DNA of 64,000 bases from Pseudomonas asturiensis (GTDB taxonomy: Bacteria > Pseudomonadota > Gammaproteobacteria > Pseudomonadales > Pseudomonadaceae), in assembly GCF_900143095.1 (NCBI RefSeq), contig NZ_FRDA01000002.1:310001-374000 (forward strand), given 5' to 3'. The notes under the pieces were generated by a model. It had not been told where the DNA came from, ran no database searches, and was given only the letters and a program-made list of their open reading frames with translations. Of the stretch, positions 1 through 7,145 are shown piece by piece. Position numbers and translations under genes: made by a program. Position 1 is the stretch's first letter. Each line of letters begins with the position of its first letter.

Positions 1-444
1 GATCGCAAGATTCTTCGCCTGTTGCAGCATGACGCCGACCTGTCGGCCGCAGAGATCGCCGAGCGGGTGGAACTGTCCCAGTCGCCCTGCTGGCGTCGCA
101 TTCACCGGCTTCAGGAAGACGGCGTGATCGAACGTACCGTTGCCTTGCTCAGCGCGCAAAAGCTGGGGCTGAGCATGACTGTGTTTGTCGAGGTCAAGTT
201 ATCGGGGCATGGCAGGCGTTACCTGGCCGAGTTCGAAGAGGCCATCATCGGTCACCCGGAGGTGCTGGAGTGCTACACCATGGCGGGCGGGATGGACTTC
301 ATGCTCAAGGTCGTGGCGCAGGACATTGCCAGCTACGAGCGCTTTTTGCGTGATCATCTGCTGCAACTGCCTCATGTGCACGAGGCGCATTCCAACATCG
401 CCATGAGCACGGTCAAGCGCACGACGGAGTTGCCGCTGGATTGA
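1..444 (+). CDS. Lrp/AsnC family transcriptional regulator (5' end outside window)
   Basis: The frame is open from base 1 and the first residues read DRKILRLLQHDADLS, the usual start of an Lrp/AsnC winged-helix domain. Only the first few codons are missing. The helix-turn-helix spans about residues 10-45 (SAAEIAERVELSQSPCWRRI), followed by the RAM ligand-binding fold with VLECYTMAGGMDFMLKV in its middle. The end (STVKRTTELPL) is typical of the family. Lrp-like proteins are octameric DNA-binding regulators that sense amino acids. The ligand and target are not visible here. A perfect inverted repeat follows the stop codon. Confidence 0.9.
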   Translation, partial: DRKILRLLQHDADLSAAEIAERVELSQSPCWRRIHRLQEDGVIERTVALLSAQKLGLSMTVFVEVKLSGHGRRYLAEFEEAIIGHPEVLECYTMAGGMDFMLKVVAQDIASYERFLRDHLLQLPHVHEAHSNIAMSTVKRTTELPLD

Positions 445-472
445 GCGAAGAGCGACGATTTGCGGGCAAGGG

Positions 473-508
473 AATAATCCATCAGCGGTCACTGATGGAT
501 TATTTGTT
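473..508 (+). terminator. Probable intrinsic terminator after the Lrp/AsnC gene
   Basis: A perfect 13-bp inverted repeat (AATAATCCATCAG at 473-485, CTGATGGATTATT at 492-504) with a 6-nt loop lies about 30 bp after the stop codon. The descending arm ends in ATTATTTGTTTC, a short U-rich tail. It separates the Lrp gene from the PrrF promoter. Confidence 0.6.
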
Positions 509-530
509 TCAATGAGGGCAAGAAAAACAT

Positions 531-559
531 TTGACTTGCAAATGATAATGATTATTATT
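531..559 (+). promoter_or_regulatory. Fur-controlled promoter of the PrrF sRNA
   Basis: A TTGACT -35 hexamer (531-536) and a TATTAT -10 hexamer (553-558) are separated by 16 bp. The 19-bp segment 541-559 (AATGATAATGATTATTATT) closely matches the Fur consensus GATAATGATAATCATTATC and covers the -10. Fe-Fur binding here would block transcription, so the sRNA should be made only under iron limitation. The operator call is from sequence. Repression is inferred from the known PrrF model in Pseudomonas. Confidence 0.85.
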
Positions 560-564
560 GCATC

Positions 565-677
565 AGCTGGTCGCGAGGCCGGCTGGATAACCCGGAAGTC
601 TTAGGTCGACTTCCAGATTATCTCCTCATCAGGCTAATCACGGTTTTTGACCCGGCTTTTTGCCGGGTCTTTTTTTG
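565..677 (+). ncRNA. prrF: PrrF iron-responsive small RNA
   Basis: The segment after the Fur-box promoter carries the conserved PrrF landmarks: CTGGTCGCGAGGCC near the 5' end, then CTCCTCATCAGGCTAATCAC (the seed that pairs with target mRNAs), then GGTTTTTGACCCGGC leading into the terminator stem. PrrF RNAs are Hfq-dependent and repress iron-containing proteins such as superoxide dismutase and TCA-cycle enzymes when iron is scarce. They are the functional analogue of RyhB. The 5' end is estimated from the promoter. Only one copy is present in this window; P. aeruginosa has two in tandem. Confidence 0.88.
649..677 (+). terminator. Rho-independent terminator of PrrF
   Basis: The stem GACCCGGC / GCCGGGTC encloses a short T-rich loop and is followed by an uninterrupted run of about eight T. 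This is a canonical Hfq-type sRNA terminator and sets the 3' end of the RNA. Confidence 0.88.
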
Positions 678-857
678 GTTTTTTTTCGCTGCTTCAGGCT
701 AATGAAGTCTGGGTGTCGCACGTCGCCGCATAAGCGGCTGCGCTGGTTGAGCGCGATGGCGCGGATAATATCAAAACACCGCCAGCCGGGCTTCTGTTTT
801 TCTGCCACGAATGGCCTGAGGCCGCATTAAAACGGTAATTGCAGTACCTTTTCACTT

Positions 858-876
858 GAGAATGATTCTCGAATTC
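858..876 (+). promoter_or_regulatory. Second Fur box, upstream of the sigma4-FecR fusion gene
   Basis: GAGAATGATTCTC at 858-870 is a perfect palindrome. The extended segment to 876 fits the 19-bp Fur consensus with a few mismatches. It lies 50-95 bp before the candidate start codons of the next gene. This suggests iron repression, as is typical of FecI/FecR regulatory genes. Confidence 0.65.
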
Positions 877-928
877 ATTAGTCTGGCTGCGTCATGGATG
901 GAACCTATCGGTTCAAGGAAGAATTTCT

Positions 929-961
929 ATGGAAGATCAGCGAGCGATACATCATGAGTAA
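929..961 (+). CDS. Possible 10-codon leader ORF
   Basis: The ATG at 929 is preceded by AAGGAAG (915-921) at 7-nt spacing, the best Shine-Dalgarno sequence in the region. The ORF encodes only MEDQRAIHHE. Its TAA (959-961) overlaps the ATG at 954 of the following gene, in another frame. That arrangement would suit translational coupling. Peptide production is unproven. Confidence 0.3.
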   Translation: MEDQRAIHHE

Positions 962-1487
962 TCAGCTCTCGTCTCTATCGCCCCTGCCCGCCAGGCTGCC
1001 CGCGCCATTGCCGACGCTTCAGACCCTTCAACTGGGCCGCTGTGTGAACAGGCTCTCGCGCCGCACCCGCCAGATCTTTCTGCTCAGTCGCCTTGACGGA
1101 CTGTCCTACACGGACATTGCCCGCTTTGTCGAGGTTGACCCCGCCAAGGTGGAGCGCGCCATGTTCAGGGTGCTCAGACAGATCCATCGCCAGAGCACAG
1201 GCCACAGCGAGGCCATTCAGGAGCAGGCCAGCCGCTGGTATGTACACCTGCAAAGCCCCGCCGCTACCGCGAGCGAGCGAATCGAATTCCGTCACTGGCT
1301 GGATGCGGACGCTGCGCACCTCGCGGCGTTCCAGAACAGTGAACGCATTTGGCGCGAGCTGCAGGCGCCTGCTGCGCTGATCGGCGCCAGCGGCTGGCAT
1401 CGACGCAAGCGCCGGGCTTATCTGGGCTGGTGCATGTTCACGGCGTTCATCTGCAGCCTGATGGTCACCGCCGAGGCCTTTTCCTGA
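954..1487 (+). CDS. Sigma-70 region 4 / FecR N-terminal domain fusion protein
   Basis: The predicted 177-residue protein joins two halves that are normally separate. About residues 30-75 (LSRRTRQIFLLSRLDGLSYTD and onward) are a FecI-type ECF sigma region 4 helix-turn-helix. Region 2, which binds -10 DNA and core polymerase, is absent. About residues 90-140 (ASRWYVHLQSP, FRHWLDADAAHLAAF) are the DUF4880 N-terminal domain of FecR anti-sigma factors. A membrane-spanning segment (YLGWCMFTAFICSLMVTAEAF) closes the protein, and the periplasmic FecR domain is missing. It therefore cannot be a working sigma factor. It may be a membrane-tethered decoy or regulator. A Fur box lies upstream, and no TonB receptor is adjacent. 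The in-frame codon at 894 is a weaker alternative start. Confidence 0.75.
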   Translation: MSNQLSSLSPLPARLPAPLPTLQTLQLGRCVNRLSRRTRQIFLLSRLDGLSYTDIARFVEVDPAKVERAMFRVLRQIHRQSTGHSEAIQEQASRWYVHLQSPAATASERIEFRHWLDADAAHLAAFQNSERIWRELQAPAALIGASGWHRRKRRAYLGWCMFTAFICSLMVTAEAFS

Positions 1488-1591
1488 CGCTGGATGACCG
1501 TTCCAGATAAGTCAGGGTCGTAGCGACCGGTGTACAGTGAGTGCCTTGAAAGGCACTTGTCTACACAGGCCTAAGCACACAGGAACGCACC

Positions 1592-2728
1592 GTGACCCTC
1601 ACCATTACCTCAGACTTTGACAGCGGCAACATCCAGGTACTGGATGCCAGCGATCCGGCCTGTGTCAGGCTGGCAATCAGACCTGACACCCAAAGTGGCC
1701 ATTTTCAGTGGTTCCACTTCAAGGTCGAGGGCATGGAAGTCGGCGCCTCCCACAGTTTCAGCCTGACCAATGCCAGTGAGTCTACTTTCAACACTGCATG
1801 GACCGGTTACAACGCGGTCGCATCCTATGATCACCAGACCTGGTTCAGGGTCCCGTCCAGCTTCGATGGCAAGGCGCTCAATGTCAGCCTGTCCCCGAGC
1901 CAGCCGCAGATCTGGTTCGCCTACTTCGAACCTTACAGCCGTGCGCGTCATGACGAATTGATCGAGCAAGCGCTGCAGCAGGCCGGAATGCACCTGCTGG
2001 AAACCGGCAAGAGTGTCGAGGGGCGCGATATCCAGTTGCTGCGCAAGGGCGACGGCGCTGAGGGCAAGCGCACTATCTGGATCATTGCCCAGCAACACCC
2101 CGGCGAACACATGGCCGAATGGTTCATGGAGGGCGTCATCGAGCGCCTTCAGCAAAAGGGCGACTCGGTCATGGATGAGCTTCTGGCCAATGCCGACCTG
2201 TATCTGGTGCCGAACATGAACCCCGACGGTGCCTTTCATGGCCACCTGCGCACCAACATCAACGGCAAGGACCTGAACCGCGCCTGGCAGGACAGCACCG
2301 AAGCGCTGAGCCCAGAGGTGTTCTTCGTCAAACAGCAAATGGAGCAGTACGGGGTCGACCTGTTTCTGGACGTCCACGGCGACGAAGAGATTCCCTATGT
2401 GTTCACGGCGGCCTGCGAAGGCAATCCGGGCTATACCGCAAAGCAGCAGCAACTTGAAGAGCAGTTCCGTCGCCGCCTGGGTGAGATCACTGTCGATTTC
2501 CAGAGCGTTTACGGTTATCCCCGCAGCGCTCCGGGCCAGGCCAACATGAACCTGGCCTGCAACAGCGTTGGTGAGCGTTACAAATGCCTGGCATTGACGC
2601 TGGAGATGCCGTTTAAAGACAACGACAATGCCCCTGACCCGACCACCGGCTGGTCTGGCAAACGCTCGGCGCAGTTGGGTAACGATGTCTTGAGCGTGCT
2701 GGCCGAGATGGTTCGGGATTTGCGCTGA
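1592..2728 (+). CDS. M14-family zinc carboxypeptidase (cytosolic carboxypeptidase type)
   Basis: The protein has 378 residues and no signal peptide. An N-terminal beta-sandwich domain (about 1-115, ending WFAYFEPYS) precedes the M14 catalytic domain, as in CCP/Nna1-type enzymes. The zinc ligands are visible as H169 and E172 in QHPGEHMAEWF and H262 in LDVHGDEE. The substrate-binding NMNPDG and LNR motifs lie between them, and the catalytic Glu is probably in LTLEMPF near 338. Bacterial members remove C-terminal residues from peptides or proteins; the natural substrate is unknown. The start is GTG, preceded by AGGAACG. A REP-like palindrome follows the stop codon. Confidence 0.88.
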   Translation: MTLTITSDFDSGNIQVLDASDPACVRLAIRPDTQSGHFQWFHFKVEGMEVGASHSFSLTNASESTFNTAWTGYNAVASYDHQTWFRVPSSFDGKALNVSLSPSQPQIWFAYFEPYSRARHDELIEQALQQAGMHLLETGKSVEGRDIQLLRKGDGAEGKRTIWIIAQQHPGEHMAEWFMEGVIERLQQKGDSVMDELLANADLYLVPNMNPDGAFHGHLRTNINGKDLNRAWQDSTEALSPEVFFVKQQMEQYGVDLFLDVHGDEEIPYVFTAACEGNPGYTAKQQQLEEQFRRRLGEITVDFQSVYGYPRSAPGQANMNLACNSVGERYKCLALTLEMPFKDNDNAPDPTTGWSGKRSAQLGNDVLSVLAEMVRDLR

Positions 2729-2750
2729 AGGCTCAAAGCCGATACCAGCA

Positions 2751-2779
2751 TGTGGGAGACGCCTTGTCGGCCTCCCACC
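2751..2779. repeat. REP-like palindrome between convergent genes
   Basis: TGTGGGAGACGCCTTGTCGG begins like the Pseudomonas REP consensus and is closed by CTCCCAC (2772-2778), which pairs with GTGGGAG (2752-2758). It lies between the convergent peptidase and MFS genes. It may act as a weak bidirectional terminator. Confidence 0.55.
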
Positions 2780-2826
2780 TTGAAACAGCGTTTTTCGGCA
2801 GGTCTACCGTTGATCTGCACCAGCAG

Positions 2827-4053
2827 TCAGGCGACACGCTCATCTTGAGAGACGGCTTCTACCCTCGTGTCACGCCGCACCATCAACCCTGCAAGGGCCA
2901 TCAGCGCCAGCACGATCACGATCGTCCCATACACATTACTGGTCATCACCAGACCAAACGAACGGGCTGCAAAACCGGCTGCCAGTGCCGGCATGCAGAA
3001 CGCCAGGTAACTGAGCACCAGAAATGCCGACATCAGCCCGGCCCGCTCATGCACGTGCGCCAACGGCATGAGCATGCGCAACGCGCCGAGAAAACTCGAA
3101 CCGAAACCGATGCCGGCAATCACTGCGCCTGCGAAGAACAGCCATAAGATGCCTGTATTGATGGCCAGCAAAATCACCGAGACACCGACCGTCATGAAGC
3201 TCGCGCCGAACCACAGCCCCAGCTCGGGCGCGCGCTGGCGCAAGATCAGGATGGCCATCGCGCCGCTCAGGGTCAGCGCCGCCACTGCGAATCCGCCATC
3301 CAGCGGCGAGGTCGAACCGGTGGCAGCCGCCAGCAGCGAAGGACTCAAGGACAGAAAGAAGCCACCCAGCGCCCAGGCCGCAATATCGACAGGCAACACC
3401 AGCCACAGCATGCGTCGGGCTTGCACAGGGACATGCAACGACGGCTTGAGCGATTGCCATGCACCTGGTTGCGGGCTGGCTGTTTCCGGAACACGCTGTA
3501 GATAAAGCGCCTGACCGACGAATGCGGCCAGCAGCAAACAGTAGGCGAGCAACAAGGGGTGCGGCGCGAATTGCGCCAGCGCTGCCGTGCCCAGCGCACC
3601 CACCGCCATCCCCAGCATCGGAGAAATGCTGTTGATCAACGGCCCTTTGGTCTGATCGCTGTCCAGCAGCGCAGCCCCCAACGCACTGGCGGCAAGCCCT
3701 GTGGCAAAACCTTGAATCAGTCGCGCCATCACCAGCCAGGTCACGTCAGTGGCGAATATGAATAACAGCATGGAGGCGGCCTGGATCAGCAACGCCCCTG
3801 TAATGACCGGCCGCCGCCCCAGATAATCGGACAGCGAACCGCCCATCAACAACGCCGCCAGAAGGCTGAATGCATAGACGGCAAAAATCAGCGTGAGCAT
3901 CGCAGAAGAAAAGCCCCATGCTTCCTGATACAGGTGATACAGAGGCGTGGGCGTACTGGACGCGGCAAAGAAACACAGGGTCGTGAACGCCAGAAACATC
4001 AGGTGGCGAGGGCCCCGATCATCAGGTTGCGTGTTCTGCAAAGGAAGGGACAT
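2827..4053 (-). CDS. MFS transporter, drug-efflux type
   Basis: A 408-residue polytopic membrane protein with about 12 hydrophobic segments. The MFS loop motif between helices 2 and 3 is present as GGSLSDYLGRRPV, and the helix 4 region reads RLIQGFATG. The length and motifs fit drug:H+ antiporters of the inner membrane. The gene is divergent from a TetR regulator across a 106-bp spacer, the usual repressor/pump arrangement. Export of a toxic compound is therefore likely, but the substrate is unknown. Confidence 0.85.
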   Translation of the reverse strand: MSLPLQNTQPDDRGPRHLMFLAFTTLCFFAASSTPTPLYHLYQEAWGFSSAMLTLIFAVYAFSLLAALLMGGSLSDYLGRRPVITGALLIQAASMLLFIFATDVTWLVMARLIQGFATGLAASALGAALLDSDQTKGPLINSISPMLGMAVGALGTAALAQFAPHPLLLAYCLLLAAFVGQALYLQRVPETASPQPGAWQSLKPSLHVPVQARRMLWLVLPVDIAAWALGGFFLSLSPSLLAAATGSTSPLDGGFAVAALTLSGAMAILILRQRAPELGLWFGASFMTVGVSVILLAINTGILWLFFAGAVIAGIGFGSSFLGALRMLMPLAHVHERAGLMSAFLVLSYLAFCMPALAAGFAARSFGLVMTSNVYGTIVIVLALMALAGLMVRRDTRVEAVSQDERVA

Positions 4054-4102
4054 GGGTACACTCTCCGCTGATGCACATTACTAAAGCCATGAATTAGCTT
4101 TT

Positions 4103-4126
4103 GCGGAGTGTGCGACTGCGCACCGC
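4103..4126. promoter_or_regulatory. Candidate TetR operator between the MFS pump and its regulator
   Basis: The divergent promoter region contains the inverted repeat GTGCG-ACTG-CGCAC (4110-4123), flanked by GCGG (4103) and CCGC (4123-4126). A symmetric element here would suit autoregulation and pump repression by the adjacent TetR protein. The symmetry is short, so the call is tentative. Confidence 0.35.
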
Positions 4127-4159
4127 TTAAAGCAAATACTTTGTGTTAAGGTCCGCTGT

Positions 4160-4705
4160 ATGGCTATCAAAGAAGCAGTACGCACCGGCGGGCGCAGCGC
4201 CCGTGTACAGGAATCCATCCACCGCGCTGTTCGCGACCTGCTCAAGGAGCAGGAGCGTTCGGCACTCAGTGTCCCCATGATCGCGGCACGGGCAGGTGTC
4301 ACACCGTCGACCATTTATCGACGCTGGGGCGATCTCACCAGCCTGCTGGCTGACGTCGCTGTCGAGCGCTTGCGCCCCGACGAACCCATCGACCACGGCA
4401 GCCTGCGCCAGGACCTGCTGGTCTGGAGTGAGATGTACCTGGACGAAATGTCCTCCGCCCCAGGCCGCGAGATGATGCGCGACGTGGCGGCCAGCACCTC
4501 GAACTGCGCGGGTAAATGCGCGTCGAAGGTGCGCGACCAGTTACAGACCATCATTGATCGTGCCCATCACCGCAATGAGCAGTCGCCGACGGCCGACGAA
4601 CTGATAGACGCCATCGTCGCCCCCATGATCTATCGGATTCTGTACGCCGAATCACCACCAAGCCTGGCGGCTGTGCATCGCTCCGTGGACCGCTGCCTGT
4701 CCTGA
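4160..4705 (+). CDS. TetR/AcrR family transcriptional regulator
   Basis: A 181-residue protein with an N-terminal TetR helix-turn-helix: SIHRAVRDLLKEQERSALSV followed by IAARAGVTPSTIYRRWG, about residues 15-60. A variable helical ligand-binding domain follows (WSEMYLDEMSSAPGREMMRD and onward). It is transcribed away from the MFS efflux gene and most likely represses it until a substrate binds. A TetR_C subfamily cannot be assigned by eye. Confidence 0.88.
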   Translation: MAIKEAVRTGGRSARVQESIHRAVRDLLKEQERSALSVPMIAARAGVTPSTIYRRWGDLTSLLADVAVERLRPDEPIDHGSLRQDLLVWSEMYLDEMSSAPGREMMRDVAASTSNCAGKCASKVRDQLQTIIDRAHHRNEQSPTADELIDAIVAPMIYRILYAESPPSLAAVHRSVDRCLS

Positions 4706-4781
4706 GGGGTGATTTGTGCGGCTGCCCGCCAAAACACCCGCTATGATGCGCGCCATGTCCGACTACTGATCGAAGCGACTC

Positions 4782-6089
4782 ATGCATACCCTCGCAGACC
4801 TGCGCGCCGGCAAACTGGCGGGCATTCGACGCCTTGACCTCTCCTGTGATCTGACTGAATTCCCACGGGAGATATTCGACCTGGCGGACACGCTGGAGGT
4901 CCTCAATCTCAGCGGCAACTCACTGAGCAGCCTGCCCGACGACCTGCATCGTCTCACGCACTTGCGTGTGCTGTTCGGCTCGGATAACGCGTTCACCCAT
5001 CTGCCGGAATGCATAGGTAAGTGCAAGCAATTGCGCATCGTCGGCTTCAAGGCCAATCAGATTGAAAGGGTCAGCGCTGCTGCATTGCCGCCGCGCCTGC
5101 GCTGGCTGATTCTGACCGATAACCGGATCGAGTCGTTACCTGATGAACTGGGTCGCCGTCCCGATCTGCAAAAACTGATGCTGGCAGGCAACAGGCTGCA
5201 GGCACTGCCCTCGACACTGGCCGATTGTCACCGCCTTGAGCTGATTCGTATCGCCGCAAACCGCATGAGCGAATTGCCGGACTGGCTGCTGAAGCTGCCA
5301 GCCCTGGCCTGGCTTGCCTACGCCGACAATCCGCTTTGCCCGCAGCGCGAGCCGCTTCCGGTCCGGCGCATTCCATGGCAGCACTTGCAGCTGGAACAGC
5401 GTCTGGGCGAAGGCGCATCCGGCATTATTCAGCAGGCGATCTGGCAAGAAGCAAGTGGCCCGCAACCGGCCGCAGTAAAACTGTACAAGGGCAGCGTGAC
5501 CAGCGACGGCTCACCGCTCAATGAAATGGACGCCTGCATCGCGGCAGGTCGCCATGCGCACCTGATCGAGGTGCTGGGCAAGGTCAGCGAGCACCCGTCA
5601 GGGCAACAGGGCCTGGTGATGGAGCTGATAGCGCCCGACTTCAGCAATCTGGCAGGCCCGCCCAGCCTGGATTCCTGCAGCCGCGACGTCTACGACCCCA
5701 GCATCCGGTTTTCACTGCCCGAACTGATGCGCCTGGCAATCGGCATCGCCTCGGTGACGGCGCACCTGCACGCCTGCGGCCTTACCCACGGCGACCTGTA
5801 CGGTCACAACATACTCAGGCAGGACAACGGCAACTGTCTGCTGGGCGATTTCGGCGCCGCATCCTTTCATCCCTCAGTGTCGAAGGGGTACGCGCTGGAA
5901 CGCATCGAAACGCGGGCGTTCGGTATCTTGCTGGGGGAATTGCTGGAACGCTGCGATGCACCGCACGAAGGCTCAGCGATCATTGACCGGCTGCAGACAC
6001 TTCAAGCGAGCTGCACTCAGGTCGATTGCAGCCTGAGGCCATCACTCGCAGACGTGCATCTTCAGTTGCAGGAGGCGTGGAGCGCCTGA
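4782..6089 (+). CDS. Leucine-rich-repeat protein with C-terminal protein kinase domain
   Basis: The protein has 435 residues and no signal peptide or membrane segment. Residues 1-190 hold about seven LRR units with the L..L.L..N.L..LP pattern (for example LEVLNLSGNSLSSLPDDL). From about 205 a Ser/Thr kinase-like fold begins: glycine loop LGEGASG, ATP-binding lysine K233 in AAVKLYKG, catalytic loop HGDLYGHNIL (H336) and DFG Asp 356 in LGDFGAA. HRD is replaced by HGD, as in several atypical bacterial kinases, while the Asp and Asn are kept. It is probably an active cytoplasmic kinase with an LRR substrate-recognition module. No partner is encoded beside it. Confidence 0.88.
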   Translation: MHTLADLRAGKLAGIRRLDLSCDLTEFPREIFDLADTLEVLNLSGNSLSSLPDDLHRLTHLRVLFGSDNAFTHLPECIGKCKQLRIVGFKANQIERVSAAALPPRLRWLILTDNRIESLPDELGRRPDLQKLMLAGNRLQALPSTLADCHRLELIRIAANRMSELPDWLLKLPALAWLAYADNPLCPQREPLPVRRIPWQHLQLEQRLGEGASGIIQQAIWQEASGPQPAAVKLYKGSVTSDGSPLNEMDACIAAGRHAHLIEVLGKVSEHPSGQQGLVMELIAPDFSNLAGPPSLDSCSRDVYDPSIRFSLPELMRLAIGIASVTAHLHACGLTHGDLYGHNILRQDNGNCLLGDFGAASFHPSVSKGYALERIETRAFGILLGELLERCDAPHEGSAIIDRLQTLQASCTQVDCSLRPSLADVHLQLQEAWSA

Positions 6090-6117
6090 GGCGCCCCGCG
6101 TCAAAAGGCCTGGCTGA

Positions 6118-6822
6118 TCAGCCTGCCAGACCCACGTAGACATTTTGCACGTCATCGTGGTTGTCGATGGCTTCAAGGAATGCTTCGACTTCCGCCATCT
6201 GCTCATCCGTCAGGCCATCCACGGTGCTCTTCGGACGATAGCCCAATTGCGCGGACTGCACCGTGAAGCCGAACTCGGGCAGTTTCTTGCACACGGCGTC
6301 CATGTCGGTCGGCTCGGTCAGGAACAGGGTTGCACCCTCTTCGCCCGCCTCACAGTCCTGGGCACCGGCTTCGATGGCGGCTTCGTCGGGATCGGCATCC
6401 GGCGACACAGGCACCGCTTCGATCATGCCCTGATAATGGAAGTCCCACGAGACCGAACCGGCTGCGCCCAGTTGTCCCTTGCGAAACAGCACGCGGATTT
6501 CTGAAACCGTGCGGTTGATGTTGTCAGTCAGGCATTCAACGATCACCGGCACCCGATGCGGCGCGAAACCTTCGTAGGTCAGGCGCTCGAAGTTGACGCT
6601 TTCGCCCAGCAGGCCTGCACCCTTCTTGATCGCTCGCTCCAGGGTCTCACGAGGCATGGACGCTTTCTTTGCCTGCTCGACCACCAGACGCAAGCGAGAG
6701 TTCATGTCAGGATCGGCGCCTGCGCGGGCAGCGATCATGATTTCCTTGGACAGCTTGCCGAACGTACGCCCCTTGGCGTTGGCTGCCGCTTCTTTATGCT
6801 TGACCTTCCACTGTGCGCCCAT
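6118..6822 (-). CDS. YebC/PmpR (TACO1) family protein
   Basis: The start is set at the ATG giving [19 protein letters not shown], the conserved N-terminus of this family, which makes 234 residues. Upstream codons in frame lack similarity. The family motifs [27 protein letters not shown] and the repeated RAIKKGAG are clear. These proteins were long called DNA-binding regulators (PmpR). More recent work treats YebC/TACO1 as ribosome-associated factors that help translate proline-rich stretches. This looks like the second, shorter Pseudomonas paralogue rather than the one beside ruvC. Confidence 0.9.
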   Translation of the reverse strand: MGAQWKVKHKEAAANAKGRTFGKLSKEIMIAARAGADPDMNSRLRLVVEQAKKASMPRETLERAIKKGAGLLGESVNFERLTYEGFAPHRVPVIVECLTDNINRTVSEIRVLFRKGQLGAAGSVSWDFHYQGMIEAVPVSPDADPDEAAIEAGAQDCEAGEEGATLFLTEPTDMDAVCKKLPEFGFTVQSAQLGYRPKSTVDGLTDEQMAEVEAFLEAIDNHDDVQNVYVGLAG

Positions 6823-7145
6823 GTCTGCTCTCTCGATCCGGTATACGCCTTGCCGGTCGCATCTGCTGCAAAGCAGGCCGCGACTGTGGCAAGGCGTTAA
6901 AAATAAGGTGCCGGCATTCCTGCACCCGGCGCGGCGCATTTTATACGTGATCGCGTCGGATGAAACCCCTGTCGCCGCATTGGTGACCAAACGAACGAGG
7001 CAATGTGTCCGCCGAACCGGCATCCCCGCACTGCGCTGTACGCCTTGTTGTGTAGTCCTTTTCTGAAAAACCTTGCAACGATGCCTTTGAGTCCGAGCAT
7101 TTCGTACCCTTCCCACCCTGAACTGGATGGTGGGAGAGCCCGAAG
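6823..7145. other. Divergent spacer between yebC-family gene and vgrG
   Basis: 323 bp without a convincing gene. It must hold the promoters for both flanking genes. GGTGGGAG near 7130 is the ribosome binding site for vgrG. I see no sigma-54 -24/-12 promoter, terminator or repeat here. Confidence 0.5.
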
